Assembly (NCBI GenBank): GCA_000987045.1
Contig: LAKY01000063.1
Location: forward strand, 40,278 to 104,277
From: Clostridiales bacterium PH28_bin88
GTDB taxonomy: Bacteria; Bacillota; PH28-bin88
DNA: 64,000 nucleotides
Direction: 5' to 3'
The position numbers and the translations under genes were made by a program. Shown here in pieces: positions 27,010 through 35,540 of this stretch; within the stretch, counting starts at the first letter, position 1, and each line of letters opens with the position of its first letter. A model generated the notes under the pieces. The model was not told the DNA's origin and made no database searches. It saw only the letters and a program-made list of their open reading frames with translations.

Positions 27010-29334
27010 TTATCCTATTTTCCGTACCTTGACCAGGGTTTCGTTGCTGGCTACCTGCCCGCCAATGGGGTCAAAGAGCAGGCGGGAGACGTCGTTACTG
27101 CTGGCCCCGCGACTGTTGGCCACCTTGCAGTCCGGCGTCCGGTGGCCGAAACCGTGCTGCATGGCCACAGTATCCGGCTGCATGCCCTGGGTGATGTGGG
27201 CCTTCACCTGTACCTTGCCGACAGCCGAGAGCACTTCCACCAGATCTCCATCCCTGATACCGAGCCTGGCGGCGGTATCCGCGTTGATGTCCAGGTAGTT
27301 TTCCGGACGGACCTCCGCCAGGTAGGGGTTATTGAAGGTCCTGGCGTTGGTTTGGGCAGTGTTGATGCCGTGATAGGAGACGAACCGCAGCGGGTACTCG
27401 GCCTCGCTGTCCAGCTTGTAGCCCTCCGGCACGACGTAGGTGGGCAGGGCGTCGTACCCCCACCCGGCCAGTTGCGCCGAGTAGATCTCGAACTTCTTGG
27501 AGGGGGTATTGAAGCCCTTGTAGGCTACCCCGTCCACCATCACCCCGACAGCCGCTCCATCCTTTATCACCTTGCCGGTAGCCTCGTCCACGGTGGTTCC
27601 CGCCAGTTCGGCCTCACTCAGCTTCGACAAGTGCTTTTTGTATTTAGCCGCCGATGGTTTCTCCCACGTCCCACCCATTTCCTTAATCGCGTCCACCGTC
27701 AGGACCGCTACTTCAGGATCGGCTGAGTTCTTTAACACCAGGTTGGCATATTCCTTCATGATTGTGGTTACCGCAAAGTCACTGTACCCCATGTCTTTAG
27801 CCACTTCCAGGATAAACTCGTTGAAGTCTTTGGCTTCACCCAGCGGAGCTACAATGGGGGTGCGGACATGCATATTCGGGTATACCGCCCTGCTGCCCAG
27901 GACCTGCCAGCGCTCGTAGCAGGTGGCGTCCGGCAGGATCAAGTCCGCGTACATGGCTGTTTCTCCGATATGGGTCTCAAAGGCTACCATCAGTTCCAGC
28001 TTACCGCTCTCCAGGGCGCCTTTCAACCTGGCAGGTTCGGGAATGGAATGGAGGGGGTTGTTCTCGTTCAAGAACCAAACCTTAACCTTGTCCTCCAGAA
28101 TTCCCTCGTAGATCTTGAACAGCATGTGGCTCTTGACCACCGGGTACTTCTTGGAGTCCGTGAGCCCGGGGCGCTTGGGCGGGGTCGGGAACTTGACGGC
28201 GGTCCCCTTCTTTGCTCCCACGTTGATCACCAGGCCCCCTGGCACATCGATATTGCCGGTAATGCCCATCAGGATGTTGAAGGCGCGTCCTACCTGGAAG
28301 GCGTCTGAATGGAACAGGATGCCCTTCTGCCAGTCGATATAGGCCGGCTTGGTCCGGGCAAACTCGCGGGCGATGGCGGTGATGGTAGCGGTAGGGATGC
28401 CCGTAATGCCTGCCGCCCAGGCCGGCGTGTACTGCTTGATATGGGCAGTCAGTTTATCGAAGCCAACCGTCCATTTCTCCACGAACTCCTTATCGTACAG
28501 GCCTTCCTCCACGATCACGTTGATCATGGCCAGGGCCAGGGCCATATCCGTTCCAGCTTTGATCGGCACCCATTCGTCGGCGAAAACCCCGGCATCGGGC
28601 TGGCAGCGGGGGTCGATTACCACAACTTTGGCGCCCTTTTGCTTAGCCTCCCAGATATCCCGGGGGGTACCGGCGTAGTGCGGGCCATGGGAAATGCTCC
28701 GCCCCCAGAGGATGATGTACTTGGAGTTGAGGAAATCATATCCGTTATGGTGCTGCTCCCAACCGAAGGTGATATCCGTGGACCTGCGCTTGGAGGCGTC
28801 ACAGATGGAGCGCCCGCGGCCGACCATGTTGGGCGTGCCGTAGAAGAACTTGAAGAAGTCGTTATGAGGCTCATAATCGTTGATCACGCCAGAAAAGACC
28901 ACTTTTTCCGGGGTCTCCTTATATTTGGTGAGGGCTTCGGCTACAATTTCCCTGGCTTCGTCCCAGGAAATCCGTTTGAACTTGCCTTCACCCCGGGCTC
29001 CGACCCGCTGGAGCGGGTACAATACCCGGTCGGGGTCATACTCAAATTTGGTGCCGGAATTACCCTTGACACACAGGGCACCGTCCCGGTTATTAAAGTT
29101 TGTGGGGTTGCCGTCGATCTTGACCATTCTCCCGTCAACCACTTTACCCAGAATGCCGCAGTTGCCGCCGCACACCCGGCAGGCCCCCGGAACCATTTTA
29201 GCAGCCTCGGCAGCTGCCGCAACGCCTTGCCCCTGGCCGAACACCTTGGCGTTAAAGGGCCACCTGGCGCCCATGCCCGCGGCTACACCTGTAACAGTCC
29301 CCAGTTTTAATAAGCTGCGCCGAGATATCTTCAA
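27010..29334 (-). CDS. Tat-exported molybdopterin oxidoreductase (set 2)
   Basis: This is a 774-residue DMSO-reductase superfamily catalytic subunit with Tat motif SRRSLLKLG, a [4Fe-4S] site C52-x2-C55-x3-C59...C88, and Cys178 in GRGRSICDASK as the likely molybdenum ligand. It is only distantly like the set 1 enzyme, so the two probably use different substrates. The C-terminal cofactor domain includes AMQHGFGHRTP. Its Fe-S partner gene is immediately upstream and torD/tatA follow. It is a thiosulfate, polysulfide or related oxyanion reductase candidate; no NrfD-type anchor is encoded in the set. Confidence 0.88.
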   Translation of the reverse strand: MKISRRSLLKLGTVTGVAAGMGARWPFNAKVFGQGQGVAAAAEAAKMVPGACRVCGGNCGILGKVVDGRMVKIDGNPTNFNNRDGALCVKGNSGTKFEYDPDRVLYPLQRVGARGEGKFKRISWDEAREIVAEALTKYKETPEKVVFSGVINDYEPHNDFFKFFYGTPNMVGRGRSICDASKRRSTDITFGWEQHHNGYDFLNSKYIILWGRSISHGPHYAGTPRDIWEAKQKGAKVVVIDPRCQPDAGVFADEWVPIKAGTDMALALAMINVIVEEGLYDKEFVEKWTVGFDKLTAHIKQYTPAWAAGITGIPTATITAIAREFARTKPAYIDWQKGILFHSDAFQVGRAFNILMGITGNIDVPGGLVINVGAKKGTAVKFPTPPKRPGLTDSKKYPVVKSHMLFKIYEGILEDKVKVWFLNENNPLHSIPEPARLKGALESGKLELMVAFETHIGETAMYADLILPDATCYERWQVLGSRAVYPNMHVRTPIVAPLGEAKDFNEFILEVAKDMGYSDFAVTTIMKEYANLVLKNSADPEVAVLTVDAIKEMGGTWEKPSAAKYKKHLSKLSEAELAGTTVDEATGKVIKDGAAVGVMVDGVAYKGFNTPSKKFEIYSAQLAGWGYDALPTYVVPEGYKLDSEAEYPLRFVSYHGINTAQTNARTFNNPYLAEVRPENYLDINADTAARLGIRDGDLVEVLSAVGKVQVKAHITQGMQPDTVAMQHGFGHRTPDCKVANSRGASSNDVSRLLFDPIGGQVASNETLVKVRKIG

Positions 29335-29394
29335 AACTCATCCCTCCTGTCGCCAGCTTTAACTTCTTTATTCCGTTACTTGAAACCGAACCAC

Positions 29395-29991
29395 TTACTT
29401 GTAACGCAGTTCGGAGACGTTGACTTCCGACTCGATGTAAAAGACCTGGGGTTTCAGCCCGGTTTCGGGATGGAACTGCTGTACCTTATTCCCCGCCACC
29501 AGCTTGGCCACTTCGCTGTTGGGGTCGTTCAAGTCGCCGAAAATACGCGCCCCGGCAGGGCAGGTGTTTACACAGGCCGGCTTCATCCCCTCTTCCACGC
29601 GGTGAGCACAGAAAGTGCACTTGTCCACCACCTTCAGTTTGCTGGCGTTGGTCTTCTCCGGGTGCAGGAAGCGGGCGTTGTACGGGCAAGCCTTGACACA
29701 GAGTCCACAGCCCACGCACTTTTCCTGATTGATGGCTACTATTCCGTCTTCCCGCTGGAAGGTCGCACCGGTAGGACAAACGGAAACGCACTTCGGGTCG
29801 GCGCAATGGTTGCAAAGCCGCGGGAGGAAACGGTTTTTTACTTTAGGGAACTTGCCGGTTTCCGTCTCGTTGACCCAGGAGCGGTAAACCCCGACCGGCA
29901 CCCCGTTCTCCACCTTGCAGGCAACGCCGCAGGCCTCACAGCCGATGCACCGGCGCAGGTCGATTACCATTGCATATCTTTTACTGGCCAC
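29395..29991 (-). CDS. Four-cluster Fe-S electron-transfer subunit (set 2)
   Basis: This 198-residue PsrB/DmsB-type protein has CIGCEACGVAC, CNHCADPKCVSVCPTGA, CVGCGLCVKACPYNARF and CTFCAHRVEEGMKPACVNTC for four [4Fe-4S] clusters. It aligns with the set 1 subunit along its whole length. The start is GTG at 29991 after GAGGAGGGG. It is predicted to be co-exported with the catalytic subunit. The clear duplication of this subunit, beside diverged catalytic subunits, supports a common origin of the two sets. Confidence 0.92.
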   Translation of the reverse strand: MASKRYAMVIDLRRCIGCEACGVACKVENGVPVGVYRSWVNETETGKFPKVKNRFLPRLCNHCADPKCVSVCPTGATFQREDGIVAINQEKCVGCGLCVKACPYNARFLHPEKTNASKLKVVDKCTFCAHRVEEGMKPACVNTCPAGARIFGDLNDPNSEVAKLVAGNKVQQFHPETGLKPQVFYIESEVNVSELRYK

Positions 29992-30042
29992 ACTTTCCCC
30001 TCCTCATCAAAGGCTTCAGTATTCTTCAACTGCCTTCCGTGT

Positions 30043-30858
30043 TTACCGGGCGTCGTAAATGGCTTTCATCCACAAGGCCGCGTCTCCCCTGGTAACAGCA
30101 GCGTCAGGAGTAAAACCGCCGCTCAGGATGCCGGCCTTCCATGCAAAGGCCCAAACGGGATCCTCGCTGATCCCCTTAACGCCGGGCAGCATGCTTAAGA
30201 CGTTCCGGGTTTCTTGCAGGGTAAGGCCGTCCACCTGGGCAGCCGCACCGGCTTTAACCAGGGCATACATCACCGTCGCCTGGTCCGCGGGAGCCTTCGG
30301 CTGGAACTTCCCGTCTACGTCAGGTTTCAGCAGACCGTAACTGATGGCGGCTTGAACGGCGCTGTAATACCAGGCGGACTTGGGCACATCCTTTAATTCT
30401 ACCTCAACAGCGGTAACTTCCGGCAACCCACCCAGGCGAAGGGCAAAAGCGGCCAGTTCGGCCCGTGTCAGCTTATTGTTAACCCCGAATTTGGTAGAGG
30501 TGATGCCGCTAATGATCTTTCTGTCAGCCAGGAACCGCACCGCCGCGGCAGCAGGGCTGTTCTTCAGGTCAGCAAAGCCGGTCTTGACCGCAGGGACGGC
30601 CGTCACTGGTTTCGCCGTTCCGGCAGGTTTAGCCGGTTCAGCGGGCTTGGCCGTTGCGGGGGCCGCCGGCGCGGGCTTGGGTGCCTTGGGTTTAACTACC
30701 GATGCCTTGGTAGGGGGCTGCCCGGCAGCATGACACCCTGACTTGTAACAATCCGTCCCCATAGTAGGCAGAGCGGAGGCCGGGCCGGAGCTTACCGCCG
30801 CGGCTACCAGGCAAAAACAAGCCACGATTAGGACACAGAGCGTTAACTTTTTCACCAT
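30043..30858 (-). CDS. Cell-wall (SLH) protein with CX4CH motif
   Basis: This is a 271-residue secreted protein. After a signal peptide ending in ASA, the mature N-terminus is LPTMGTDCYKSGCHAAGQ, with a CX4CH motif. A Pro/Ala/Lys linker and three SLH-like units (VRFLADRKIISGITSTKFGVNNKLTRAEL, then two more) follow. CX4CH occurs as a haem site in some cytochromes c3, so haem binding is possible, but the motif region is very short. It heads set 2 exactly as the CxxCH/SLH protein heads set 1. A third protein at 54.5 kb has the same N-terminus on a different wall domain. Confidence 0.75.
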   Translation of the reverse strand: MVKKLTLCVLIVACFCLVAAAVSSGPASALPTMGTDCYKSGCHAAGQPPTKASVVKPKAPKPAPAAPATAKPAEPAKPAGTAKPVTAVPAVKTGFADLKNSPAAAAVRFLADRKIISGITSTKFGVNNKLTRAELAAFALRLGGLPEVTAVEVELKDVPKSAWYYSAVQAAISYGLLKPDVDGKFQPKAPADQATVMYALVKAGAAAQVDGLTLQETRNVLSMLPGVKGISEDPVWAFAWKAGILSGGFTPDAAVTRGDAALWMKAIYDAR

Positions 30859-31467
30859 ACGTTTCCCTCCTCACATGCTAGTGATTCTAACACGCCCTTT
30901 GATGCGACCGTTTGTTCCATGTACCACCCCCACTTCGATGCAAACGTCCTCAAAAATTCCTTGCAGAATCTCGCTTAGTCTTGTGTAATAAAGCGCTTTC
31001 TTCAGCATACGCTTCTTCACTTTTCAGGCTGGTTGATCATACTCTTGCCAAACCCTTGGCCATCGCTTGCCGGTTTCTAATAATTGCCTTCCCTTCGTTC
31101 GTGGGCAACAATGTTGTGCAATAAAGCACAATCTTCGACAAGCTTTATTTCTCATTGAAACATCGCAGTCTTAATAAATCCTTAAGCAATGCTTGCGAGT
31201 ATTTGTTATTTCGCAACAAATTGTGTCGCCTCGCAAATAGAAAAAACCAGATAAAGGAGGAGCAGACCTCTGAATCTGGTTCAAGGGTTCTTTCTCTGTG
31301 AGCATATTTAACTTTTTTCAGTAGCTAGACAACTGTCAAACATTTCATATGTTTTTATTATACAGGCTGCCGGCGAAACAAGGATATAAAGGATTTTTAT
31401 GGGTATAAAAAATAATTATGGACAGGAAATGTCAAGTGCAACCATTATATACAAGGCATTGTCTCGA
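30859..31467. promoter_or_regulatory. Long upstream region of molybdoenzyme set 2
   Basis: This stretch of about 600 bases has no coding sequence and probably carries the set 2 promoter. An inverted repeat TTGTT-ATTTCGC-AACAA at 31203-31219 resembles CRP/FNR- or Rex-type operators. A second hairpin, AACCAGAT...ATCTGGTT, lies near 31248-31283. A loosely repeated GTAATAAAGCGC / GCAATAAAGCAC motif appears near 30990 and 31120. Confidence 0.45.
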
Positions 31468-31491
31468 CAAAAAAATCGGCCTCAAGGGCCG
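31468..31491 (-). terminator. Terminator overlapping the lysR stop codon
   Basis: On the minus strand CGGCC-CTTGA-GGCCG is followed by ATTTTTTTG. The TGA stop of the LysR gene lies inside the loop, so the last codons form part of the stem. Confidence 0.8.
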
Positions 31492-32426
31492 ACGGCTTCC
31501 GCGCATTCCGCACAGCGTATATCGTTCTCGAATACCTTCCTTGCCAACAAGAAGTCAATCAAACTGCCGATTTCGGGTTCCTGCTGTTTTTCTTTCCTGA
31601 CCACCACGGAAATCTGGTAGTTGAACAGCGGCTCCGCGAACCGGACCTCTTTTAGCAGGTTAAGGTTCAATTCTTTGATGATGGCCCAATGGGAAAGAAT
31701 AGCAGCCCCAAAACCAGACTGTAGAATGGCCTTGATAGCCTCATTGTCCGGTACCACCATAGATACGTCCTGGTCCTCCAATTTGATCCCCCGTACCAGC
31801 AAGCGCTCCTCCAACAGTTCCCTGCACGCTGACCCCTTTTCCCGGAGAACAAGTTGGACATTCCTCAGCGTTTTTAGTTGAAGATTCTCTTTACTGGCCA
31901 GCGGGTGGTCAACAGCCACTGCCAGCACCAGTTCATCGTCAAGGAATGGGTGGACAGTGTATTCACCGTTACTGAACTTGGCGTTCCCAACCAAACACAG
32001 GTCTACCAGATCCTTTTGCAGCCAATCATGGACCTCCTGGCCATTGCCGGCTTGACACACTATCCCCAGATGGGGGTGTTTTCTTTTGAAACAACCAAGC
32101 AAACGCGGCAGGATGTAGGTACAGACATCTGTTTCTACACCAATGATTACTCTCTCGCGTACCCGGCCGTCAAACTGGTGCACGATCTCCATGGCTTGTC
32201 TATGAAGGTTAACCATCTCCTTAGCGTAGCGGTAGTAGGTTTTCCCCGAAGGGGTAAGTTCAATACCCCTTCTTGTACGCGAAAACAACTGCACGCCAAC
32301 GGATTTTTCCAGGGACTGGATCTGAAAGGAGATGGCCGGTTGGGTCATAAAGAGCAGGCGAGCGACTTCGGAAAAGCTTTCCTTTTCAACGATCAGGCAG
32401 AACATCTCTAACTGCTGCATGTTCAT
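31482..32426 (-). CDS. LysR-family transcriptional regulator
   Basis: A regulator of about 314 residues has an N-terminal winged helix-turn-helix (MFCLIVEKESFSEVARLLFMTQPAISFQIQSLE) and a LysR substrate-binding domain. I chose ATG 32426 with AAGGAGGAG upstream; the longer track start lacks a site. It belongs to the CysB/YtlI-like branch, but the effector cannot be read from sequence. It stands alone between molybdoenzyme set 2 and the HybA/HybB module and could control either. Its upstream region carries decamer repeats. Confidence 0.9.
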   Translation of the reverse strand: MNMQQLEMFCLIVEKESFSEVARLLFMTQPAISFQIQSLEKSVGVQLFSRTRRGIELTPSGKTYYRYAKEMVNLHRQAMEIVHQFDGRVRERVIIGVETDVCTYILPRLLGCFKRKHPHLGIVCQAGNGQEVHDWLQKDLVDLCLVGNAKFSNGEYTVHPFLDDELVLAVAVDHPLASKENLQLKTLRNVQLVLREKGSACRELLEERLLVRGIKLEDQDVSMVVPDNEAIKAILQSGFGAAILSHWAIIKELNLNLLKEVRFAEPLFNYQISVVVRKEKQQEPEIGSLIDFLLARKVFENDIRCAECAEAVGP

Positions 32427-32590
32427 AACTTGCGTCTCCTCCTTAACCGTCTTGGGAAGCTTTTCACGAGGCCCGTAACAGTGAAGCGACTCCGCAATCA
32501 ATCAATTTTTCTTATATATGATTCTGCTGCAAAAAGCCTTTTTTAGATCATCTGCCTGATTGTAGTCCCCACTTCGGGCCACAACAGGAG

Positions 32591-32630
32591 CACTTTTTAC
32601 TGGCTTTTGCTGGCTTTTGCCGGCTTTTAC
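32591..32630. repeat. Four 10-bp tandem units upstream of lysR
   Basis: CACTTTTTAC, TGGCTTTTGC, TGGCTTTTGC and CGGCTTTTAC follow each other in strict 10-bp register, about 170 bases upstream of the lysR start. The helical period suggests a phased protein-binding site, though simple-sequence slippage is possible. Confidence 0.6.
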
Positions 32631-32701
32631 TCGATTTTTTGACCCAGAGTAGAGGGTTTCCTCCACCAGAAGCTTCGCGAAGAGGTTTTTGCAGTGGAAT
32701 C

Positions 32702-32735
32702 ATATATATATTATAATATTTTAATTAAGTATAAT
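32702..32735. promoter_or_regulatory. AT-rich palindrome (candidate ArsR-type operator)
   Basis: It contains the core ATATTATAATATT shared with sites at 51.27 and 58.86 kb, and lies downstream of the zinc-ribbon gene and upstream of lysR. Confidence 0.4.
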
Positions 32736-32793
32736 CGCTTGGCAATTTTTTGTCAACATGCCTCTTCCTGCTCTCCTTCGTGAGTTTCCTTGG

Positions 32794-33000
32794 TTACATA
32801 TGCCTCCTGCCGGGTCCTTTTTTTCCCCACCCCGAGGAAGTAGGCCCCCGGCTCCATGAGGTTACCCCAGCAGCCAGGCGACGAACACTGGCCGGAGCCC
32901 CGCAGTCCGGACAGGTCACGGTTTTACTACGCTGGCCTACCTCCCGGAGAACCTTGCCTTCGTAACCACAGCTCCTGCACGTAATAAGGTTTTCCGCCAT
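32794..33000 (-). CDS. Small zinc-ribbon protein with SSGWG tail
   Basis: This 68-residue FmdB-like zinc ribbon has paired cysteines CRSCG...CPDCG, followed by a tail SWSRGPTSSGWGKKGPGRRH. The tail closely matches that of another small zinc ribbon at 52649..52855. The start ATG has TAGGAGG upstream, and the gene begins 12 bases after the preceding small ORF, so they are co-transcribed. The function is unknown; such proteins may bind metal or act as small regulatory partners. The AT-rich palindrome upstream of the pair suggests ArsR-type control. Confidence 0.7.
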   Translation of the reverse strand: MAENLITCRSCGYEGKVLREVGQRSKTVTCPDCGAPASVRRLAAGVTSWSRGPTSSGWGKKGPGRRHM

Positions 33001-33011
33001 AGTTTTTCCTC

Positions 33012-33236
33012 CTAATAAATAGGTTTTTCCGTGGCATTTTCCTGATTACTGGGTCTCTCTTTCTTTTTCAACAAGTACTCACATTCACTTAAAAGTATAC
33101 AACTCAATTCACCACTAAATACTCTTTCATACCTTCTCATGATACCCGGACCACCCATTTCCGCAAGAGCAGCCACCACCACCCTTTCACTCGCCAGGTA
33201 ATTTTTGCGTCCAAAGCCAAGGATTTTGATTTCCAT
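33012..33236 (-). CDS. Small protein with thioredoxin-like N-terminus lacking CxxC
   Basis: This is a 74-residue product. The start MEIKILGFGRKNYLASERVVVAALAEMG resembles small archaeal-type thioredoxins (compare MKIEVLGTGCPKCLKTEQVIREVLEEMG at 57.6 kb), but the redox cysteines are replaced by Arg and Tyr, and the second half does not follow the fold. It may be a degenerate gene or an unrelated protein. ATG 33236 is preferred to the track start. It is immediately upstream of the zinc-ribbon gene. Confidence 0.4.
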   Translation of the reverse strand: MEIKILGFGRKNYLASERVVVAALAEMGGPGIMRRYERVFSGELSCILLSECEYLLKKKERPSNQENATEKPIY

Positions 33237-33269
33237 ATCCCGCGCCCTGAACCCTAGCATTTACCGTCT

Positions 33270-33292
33270 TAATAATATTACAATATTTCAAT
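33270..33292. promoter_or_regulatory. AT-rich palindrome upstream of small-gene pair
   Basis: AATATTACAATATT lies about 35 bases upstream of the thioredoxin-like start and resembles the palindromes near the ArsR, permease and glutaredoxin genes. Confidence 0.4.
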
Positions 33293-33375
33293 TTAATTTT
33301 AGCCCTCTTTTTGAGCATATATCAATCCCCCAGCCCAAAGTACTTAGTAATGGCACTATAAATATTTTCAAAGAT

Positions 33376-33402
33376 AGAAAAAGGTGCCTTTTGTAGGCAC
33401 CT
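33376..33402 (-). terminator. Terminator of the HybA/HybB operon
   Basis: On the minus strand AGGTGCC-TACAAAA-GGCACCT is followed by TTTTTC, about 35 bases past the hybB stop. Confidence 0.88.
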
Positions 33403-33433
33403 GACTTTCCTGGGTTTTTGTAGTGATGGAAAC

Positions 33434-34591
33434 CTACGCCGCTCTGGTTATCCGGCCAGCCTCCTCCTCGGCAGCGTACTCGTGGGCCTCCATGGGGAAG
33501 TTCTCTATGACGAAGGTGTACACCAGCACCCCCGCCGACACGATAGCCGCCGAAACGCTGAACTCCATCCAGTGAGGGAAGTAGGCCTGCCCGGCTGACC
33601 GGGCCATGCCGACCAGGCTGACGTCGATGCGGTTCATTACCACCCCTGCTACCACCATCAGACCGATGAGGAAGAGGGTGTTGGTGTTCCTCCTGAGGGA
33701 GGAGAAGCACGCCATTACGCCGGGTACAATCACGCCGATGATCATTTCCGCCAGAAACATGTTGCTCTCTACAGTCCCGGCAAACACCAAGGAGAGTTGG
33801 CCCCGGATGGCCAGGTCGGCAATCTTCATTACCAGGTAGAGCCCCAGGACAATGGGCAATCCCTTGGTGAAGTCGGCAAGTATGCGTGTTTCAGGCTGCT
33901 TCCCGAAAGCCTGGGAAGAAAGGGTGGACTCCACAACCACCATCCCCATGCCCACCGCTACCGCTGTGGTAAAGAAGAACACCGGTAAGAAGGGCGACCA
34001 CCACAGGGGATACAGCTTGTGAGGGACGATCAAGAAAAGCGAACCTAAGGATGACTGGTGCAGTGTAGAGAGGATAATTCCCGCGATGACCAGCGGGATG
34101 GTGATGGAGTGAATTACCCGCCGGGCCTTCTCCTGCCGCAGCCGTTCAAAGACCACCGGGCTGAACTCCAGGGCCAGCACTGTCAGGTAAAGCATCACGC
34201 ACCAGGCTACCTCGAACATGACCGAGTGGTGCTGCCACATGATGATGGGGTGCCAGATGAAGTAGTACTTGCCCAGGTCATAGAGGAGACCCACCGCCAC
34301 CAGGATGTACCCCAAAAACCCGGTTAACACCGCCGGCCGTAGGATGGGCTCAAACTTCTTGTTGTTGAAGATATATACGGTAGCGGCTGTCGTAAAGGCG
34401 CCGGCGGCCAGGGCTACCCCGCACAGCACATCGAAGCCGATCCACAGTCCCCAGGGATAACTGTCGGTTAAGTTGGTGGAAGCGCCCAAACCCTTGGTAT
34501 ACCTTACGAAGGTGGCCACCAAACCGAATACCACTATCCCGATCAGCACAGCCCTGGTAGGCGTCATTTTAAAGGTCCACTTGTCTTTCAT
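33434..34591 (-). CDS. hybB: HybB/NrfD-type integral membrane quinone-reactive subunit
   Basis: This is a 385-residue protein with about ten membrane helices and the NrfD/PsrC-family pattern. 'SYPWGLWIGFDVLCGVALAAGAF' near the start and 'SSLGSLFLIVPHKLYPLWWSP' in the middle are diagnostic of the HybB branch. It exchanges electrons with the menaquinone pool. It overlaps the upstream HybA-type gene by four bases. No hydrogenase subunits are present, so here the pair probably links quinones to another exported redox partner, perhaps the anchorless molybdoenzymes or the wall cytochromes. Confidence 0.85.
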   Translation of the reverse strand: MKDKWTFKMTPTRAVLIGIVVFGLVATFVRYTKGLGASTNLTDSYPWGLWIGFDVLCGVALAAGAFTTAATVYIFNNKKFEPILRPAVLTGFLGYILVAVGLLYDLGKYYFIWHPIIMWQHHSVMFEVAWCVMLYLTVLALEFSPVVFERLRQEKARRVIHSITIPLVIAGIILSTLHQSSLGSLFLIVPHKLYPLWWSPFLPVFFFTTAVAVGMGMVVVESTLSSQAFGKQPETRILADFTKGLPIVLGLYLVMKIADLAIRGQLSLVFAGTVESNMFLAEMIIGVIVPGVMACFSSLRRNTNTLFLIGLMVVAGVVMNRIDVSLVGMARSAGQAYFPHWMEFSVSAAIVSAGVLVYTFVIENFPMEAHEYAAEEEAGRITRAA

Positions 34592-35472
34592 TCCCTGTGC
34601 CCCCTCTCATGATCCTGCCCCTCTGTTTCCTGGGTACGGTTTTTATTGAGCAGGTAGGCAGCGCTCAGGAATACCGCCCCACCGGCAACCACACCGGGGA
34701 TCTTGGACATGGCCTTCCAGGTGTAGGAAGGCAGTGGGACGTTACCCAGGTTGGTGGGAAAACCCAGTGCCTCAAAGGGGACGTCGGACAGGTACAGGAA
34801 GGAGGTGCCTCCCACTTCTTCCTTGCCATAGATGTGGTTAACATACTGTTGCGGGCTGGCGGCAATGCGGTCTTCCGCCTCTTTCAGCAATTCCGACCTT
34901 ACACCGAACTTGGTGGCGCCCATCGGGCAGGCCGCGGCGCAGGCCGGCTGCTCACCCGCTTTCAACCGTTCGAAACAGAACACACACTTCCGGACCAGCG
35001 GGAAAGGACTGTCCCACTGGTACTTCGGGATACCAAAGGGGCAGGCGATCATGCAGTAACGGCAGCCGATGCACTTGGACCCGTCGTAGATCACCGGCCC
35101 CTCTTTGGTCTTCATCAGAGCCCCTACCGGGCAGGCCGAAGCGCAGGCTGGTTCGAGGCAGTGAAAACACTGTTGCCTGACAAATTTCTGAACTTTTTGC
35201 CCTTCTTTCTCCACCTCTACTACCTTCAAGGAAGTCCAAGTTTCTGCGCCGAGGCCGTCGTCCGGCTCACCGGTCAACTTGTTTTGTTCCTTGCAGGCCA
35301 TGCTGCACATCTTGCACCCTACACACTTGGTAATGTCGATGAGCATCCCCTTGGCTTCGGGATCCGCGGTTACCGCCGCGCTCCCTGCGGCTGCCCATGC
35401 CGGCCTGGTGATGGCCAGCGCTGCCGTAGTGGCTCCAGCCACTTGAATGAATTTTCTTCTTGTTATTCCCAT
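34588..35472 (-). CDS. hybA: HybA-type Tat-exported Fe-S protein
   Basis: This product of about 294 residues has a Tat signal (TRRKFIQVAG) and four [4Fe-4S] cysteine groups (CVGCKMCSMAC, CFHCLEPACASACPVGA, CIGCRYCMIACPFG and CVFCFERLKAGEQPACAAAC). A C-terminal membrane helix (VVAGGAVFLSAAYLL) anchors it outside the membrane. It bridges HybB and an exported partner. ATG 35472 has GAGGGGG upstream and gives the Tat motif the right position. The gene sits between a 48-residue membrane peptide and hybB in one operon. Confidence 0.87.
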   Translation of the reverse strand: MGITRRKFIQVAGATTAALAITRPAWAAAGSAAVTADPEAKGMLIDITKCVGCKMCSMACKEQNKLTGEPDDGLGAETWTSLKVVEVEKEGQKVQKFVRQQCFHCLEPACASACPVGALMKTKEGPVIYDGSKCIGCRYCMIACPFGIPKYQWDSPFPLVRKCVFCFERLKAGEQPACAAACPMGATKFGVRSELLKEAEDRIAASPQQYVNHIYGKEEVGGTSFLYLSDVPFEALGFPTNLGNVPLPSYTWKAMSKIPGVVAGGAVFLSAAYLLNKNRTQETEGQDHERGHRE

Positions 35473-35540
35473 TATTTCTTCCCCCTCTTGGGACAAGTGG
35501 CTTTCTTGTGATTGTTAGATTAATCACTTGCATTTCGTTA

